From Sparassis latifolia (Eukaryota > Basidiomycota > Agaricomycetes > Polyporales > Sparassidaceae), in contig CM031557.1 in assembly GCA_018466975.1 (NCBI GenBank), forward strand, positions 124,001 to 188,000: 64,000 bases of DNA, given 5' to 3'. The position numbers and the translations under genes were made by a program. Positions 63,438 through 64,000 of this stretch are shown in pieces. The notes under the pieces were generated by a model. The model was not told the origin of the DNA. It made no database searches and was given only the letters and a program-made list of their open reading frames with translations. The number at the start of each line of letters is the position of its first letter. The stretch's first letter is position 1.

Positions 63438-63579
63438 ACATCTAATATGTCTCGCACAATGTTCTATTGGAGAGCATGCTGGAGACATGTTGCATGTACC
63501 ATTCTGGAACATATAATATGTCTCACACAATGTCTCATTGGAGAATGTCCTGCAGACTTGCTGCATGTTTCATTCTGGA
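63438..63579. repeat. 71-bp tandem repeat, two copies
   Basis: Two units (63438-63508 and 63509-63579) share AATATGTCTC, CACAATGT, ATTGGAGA and CATTCTGGAAC. They adjoin the foldback that follows. Confidence 0.75.
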
Positions 63580-64000
63580 ACATTTATTATTTTGCTACTA
63601 TATTCTGGGCTTATCTCTTGATGCAATATGCTCTGTATAATAAGGATTTCCCATGGCCAAACACATTACATTTCTGGCTGCCGTTAATCTTCAGAACATT
63701 GTGAGAAGATGTTAAGTGCTCCTACTCCAAACATACAAGATGTCCTGACCACCAAGAACATCTGCAGTACATGTATGATACATACTAAAATTATACTAAA
63801 ATTTTACATGTGCTGCAAATGTTCTTGGTGCCCAGGACATCTTGTATGTTTGGAGTAGGAGCACTTAACATCTTCTCACAATGTTCTGAAGATTAACGGC
63901 AGCCAGAAATGTAATGTGTTTGGCCATGGGAAATCCTTATTATACAGAGCATATTGCATCAAGAGATAAGCCCAGAATATAGTAGCAAAATAATAAATGT
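63580..64000. mobile_element. foldback element, near-perfect hairpin, runs off the window
   Basis: The sequence from 63580 (ACATTTATTATTTTGCTACT) is the inverted copy of the last about 195 bases of the window, with only a few mismatches near the centre (63765-63825). A loop of about 30 bases separates the arms. The right arm reaches position 64000, so the element may extend further. Confidence 0.88.

Overview
The window looks like nuclear DNA of a filamentous basidiomycete, most likely an Agaricomycete. Host genes carry many short introns (about 44-115 bp), some with 10-20 nt exons. The mobile elements are kinds common in such genomes: a Ty3/gypsy chromovirus, a Helitron, a KDZ transposase with a CxC-type cysteine cluster, a PIF/Harbinger remnant, a retroelement with a WVDD-type reverse transcriptase, an APE/RNase H LINE and several MITE or foldback elements. 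All family names come from residue patterns read by eye; no database search was possible.

Layout. (1) 1-21.6 kb is a nested transposon block. Gypsy element A (+, 5' end off the window) ends at 3502. The 3' half of a Helitron (+) follows, broken by a solo LTR (7763-8580). Next come an unidentified passenger-gene remnant, a complete but dead gypsy element B (-, 10426-18382) and the 5' half of the same Helitron (-, 18383-20884). (2) 22.3-36.5 kb is a compact host-gene block: a secreted DUF4430-like protein, the autophagy kinase ATG1, the SPOUT methyltransferase SFM1, ribosomal protein eS30 with a box C/D snoRNA in its last intron, ER membrane complex subunit EMC2, trifunctional folate enzyme FOL1, a decayed deaminase-domain gene and a helicase fragment. 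(3) 36.5-42 kb is sparse, with one C2H2-like zinc-finger gene and a G-rich island. (4) 42-64 kb is a second transposon block: MITEs, a WVDD-type retroelement, a KDZ transposase, a 1.5-kb foldback with tRNA-like boxes, a solo gypsy LTR, a Harbinger remnant, a LINE and another large hairpin.

Most notable observations. The two Helitron halves join in frame across a 5-bp gypsy target-site duplication, so the arrangement at 3.5-18.4 kb is best explained by an inversion between two oppositely oriented gypsy elements. The gypsy family carries an unusual block after pol: two tiny membrane-protein ORFs and a coiled-coil/zinc-knuckle ORF, with TATAAAAGG motifs ahead of the first small ORF and ahead of the zinc-knuckle ORF. 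The eS30 intron snoRNA has two guides matching my recollection of the 25S rRNA targets of the snR60/U80 family. Many element genes are killed by C-to-T or G-to-A type changes, suggesting methylation- or RIP-like mutation.
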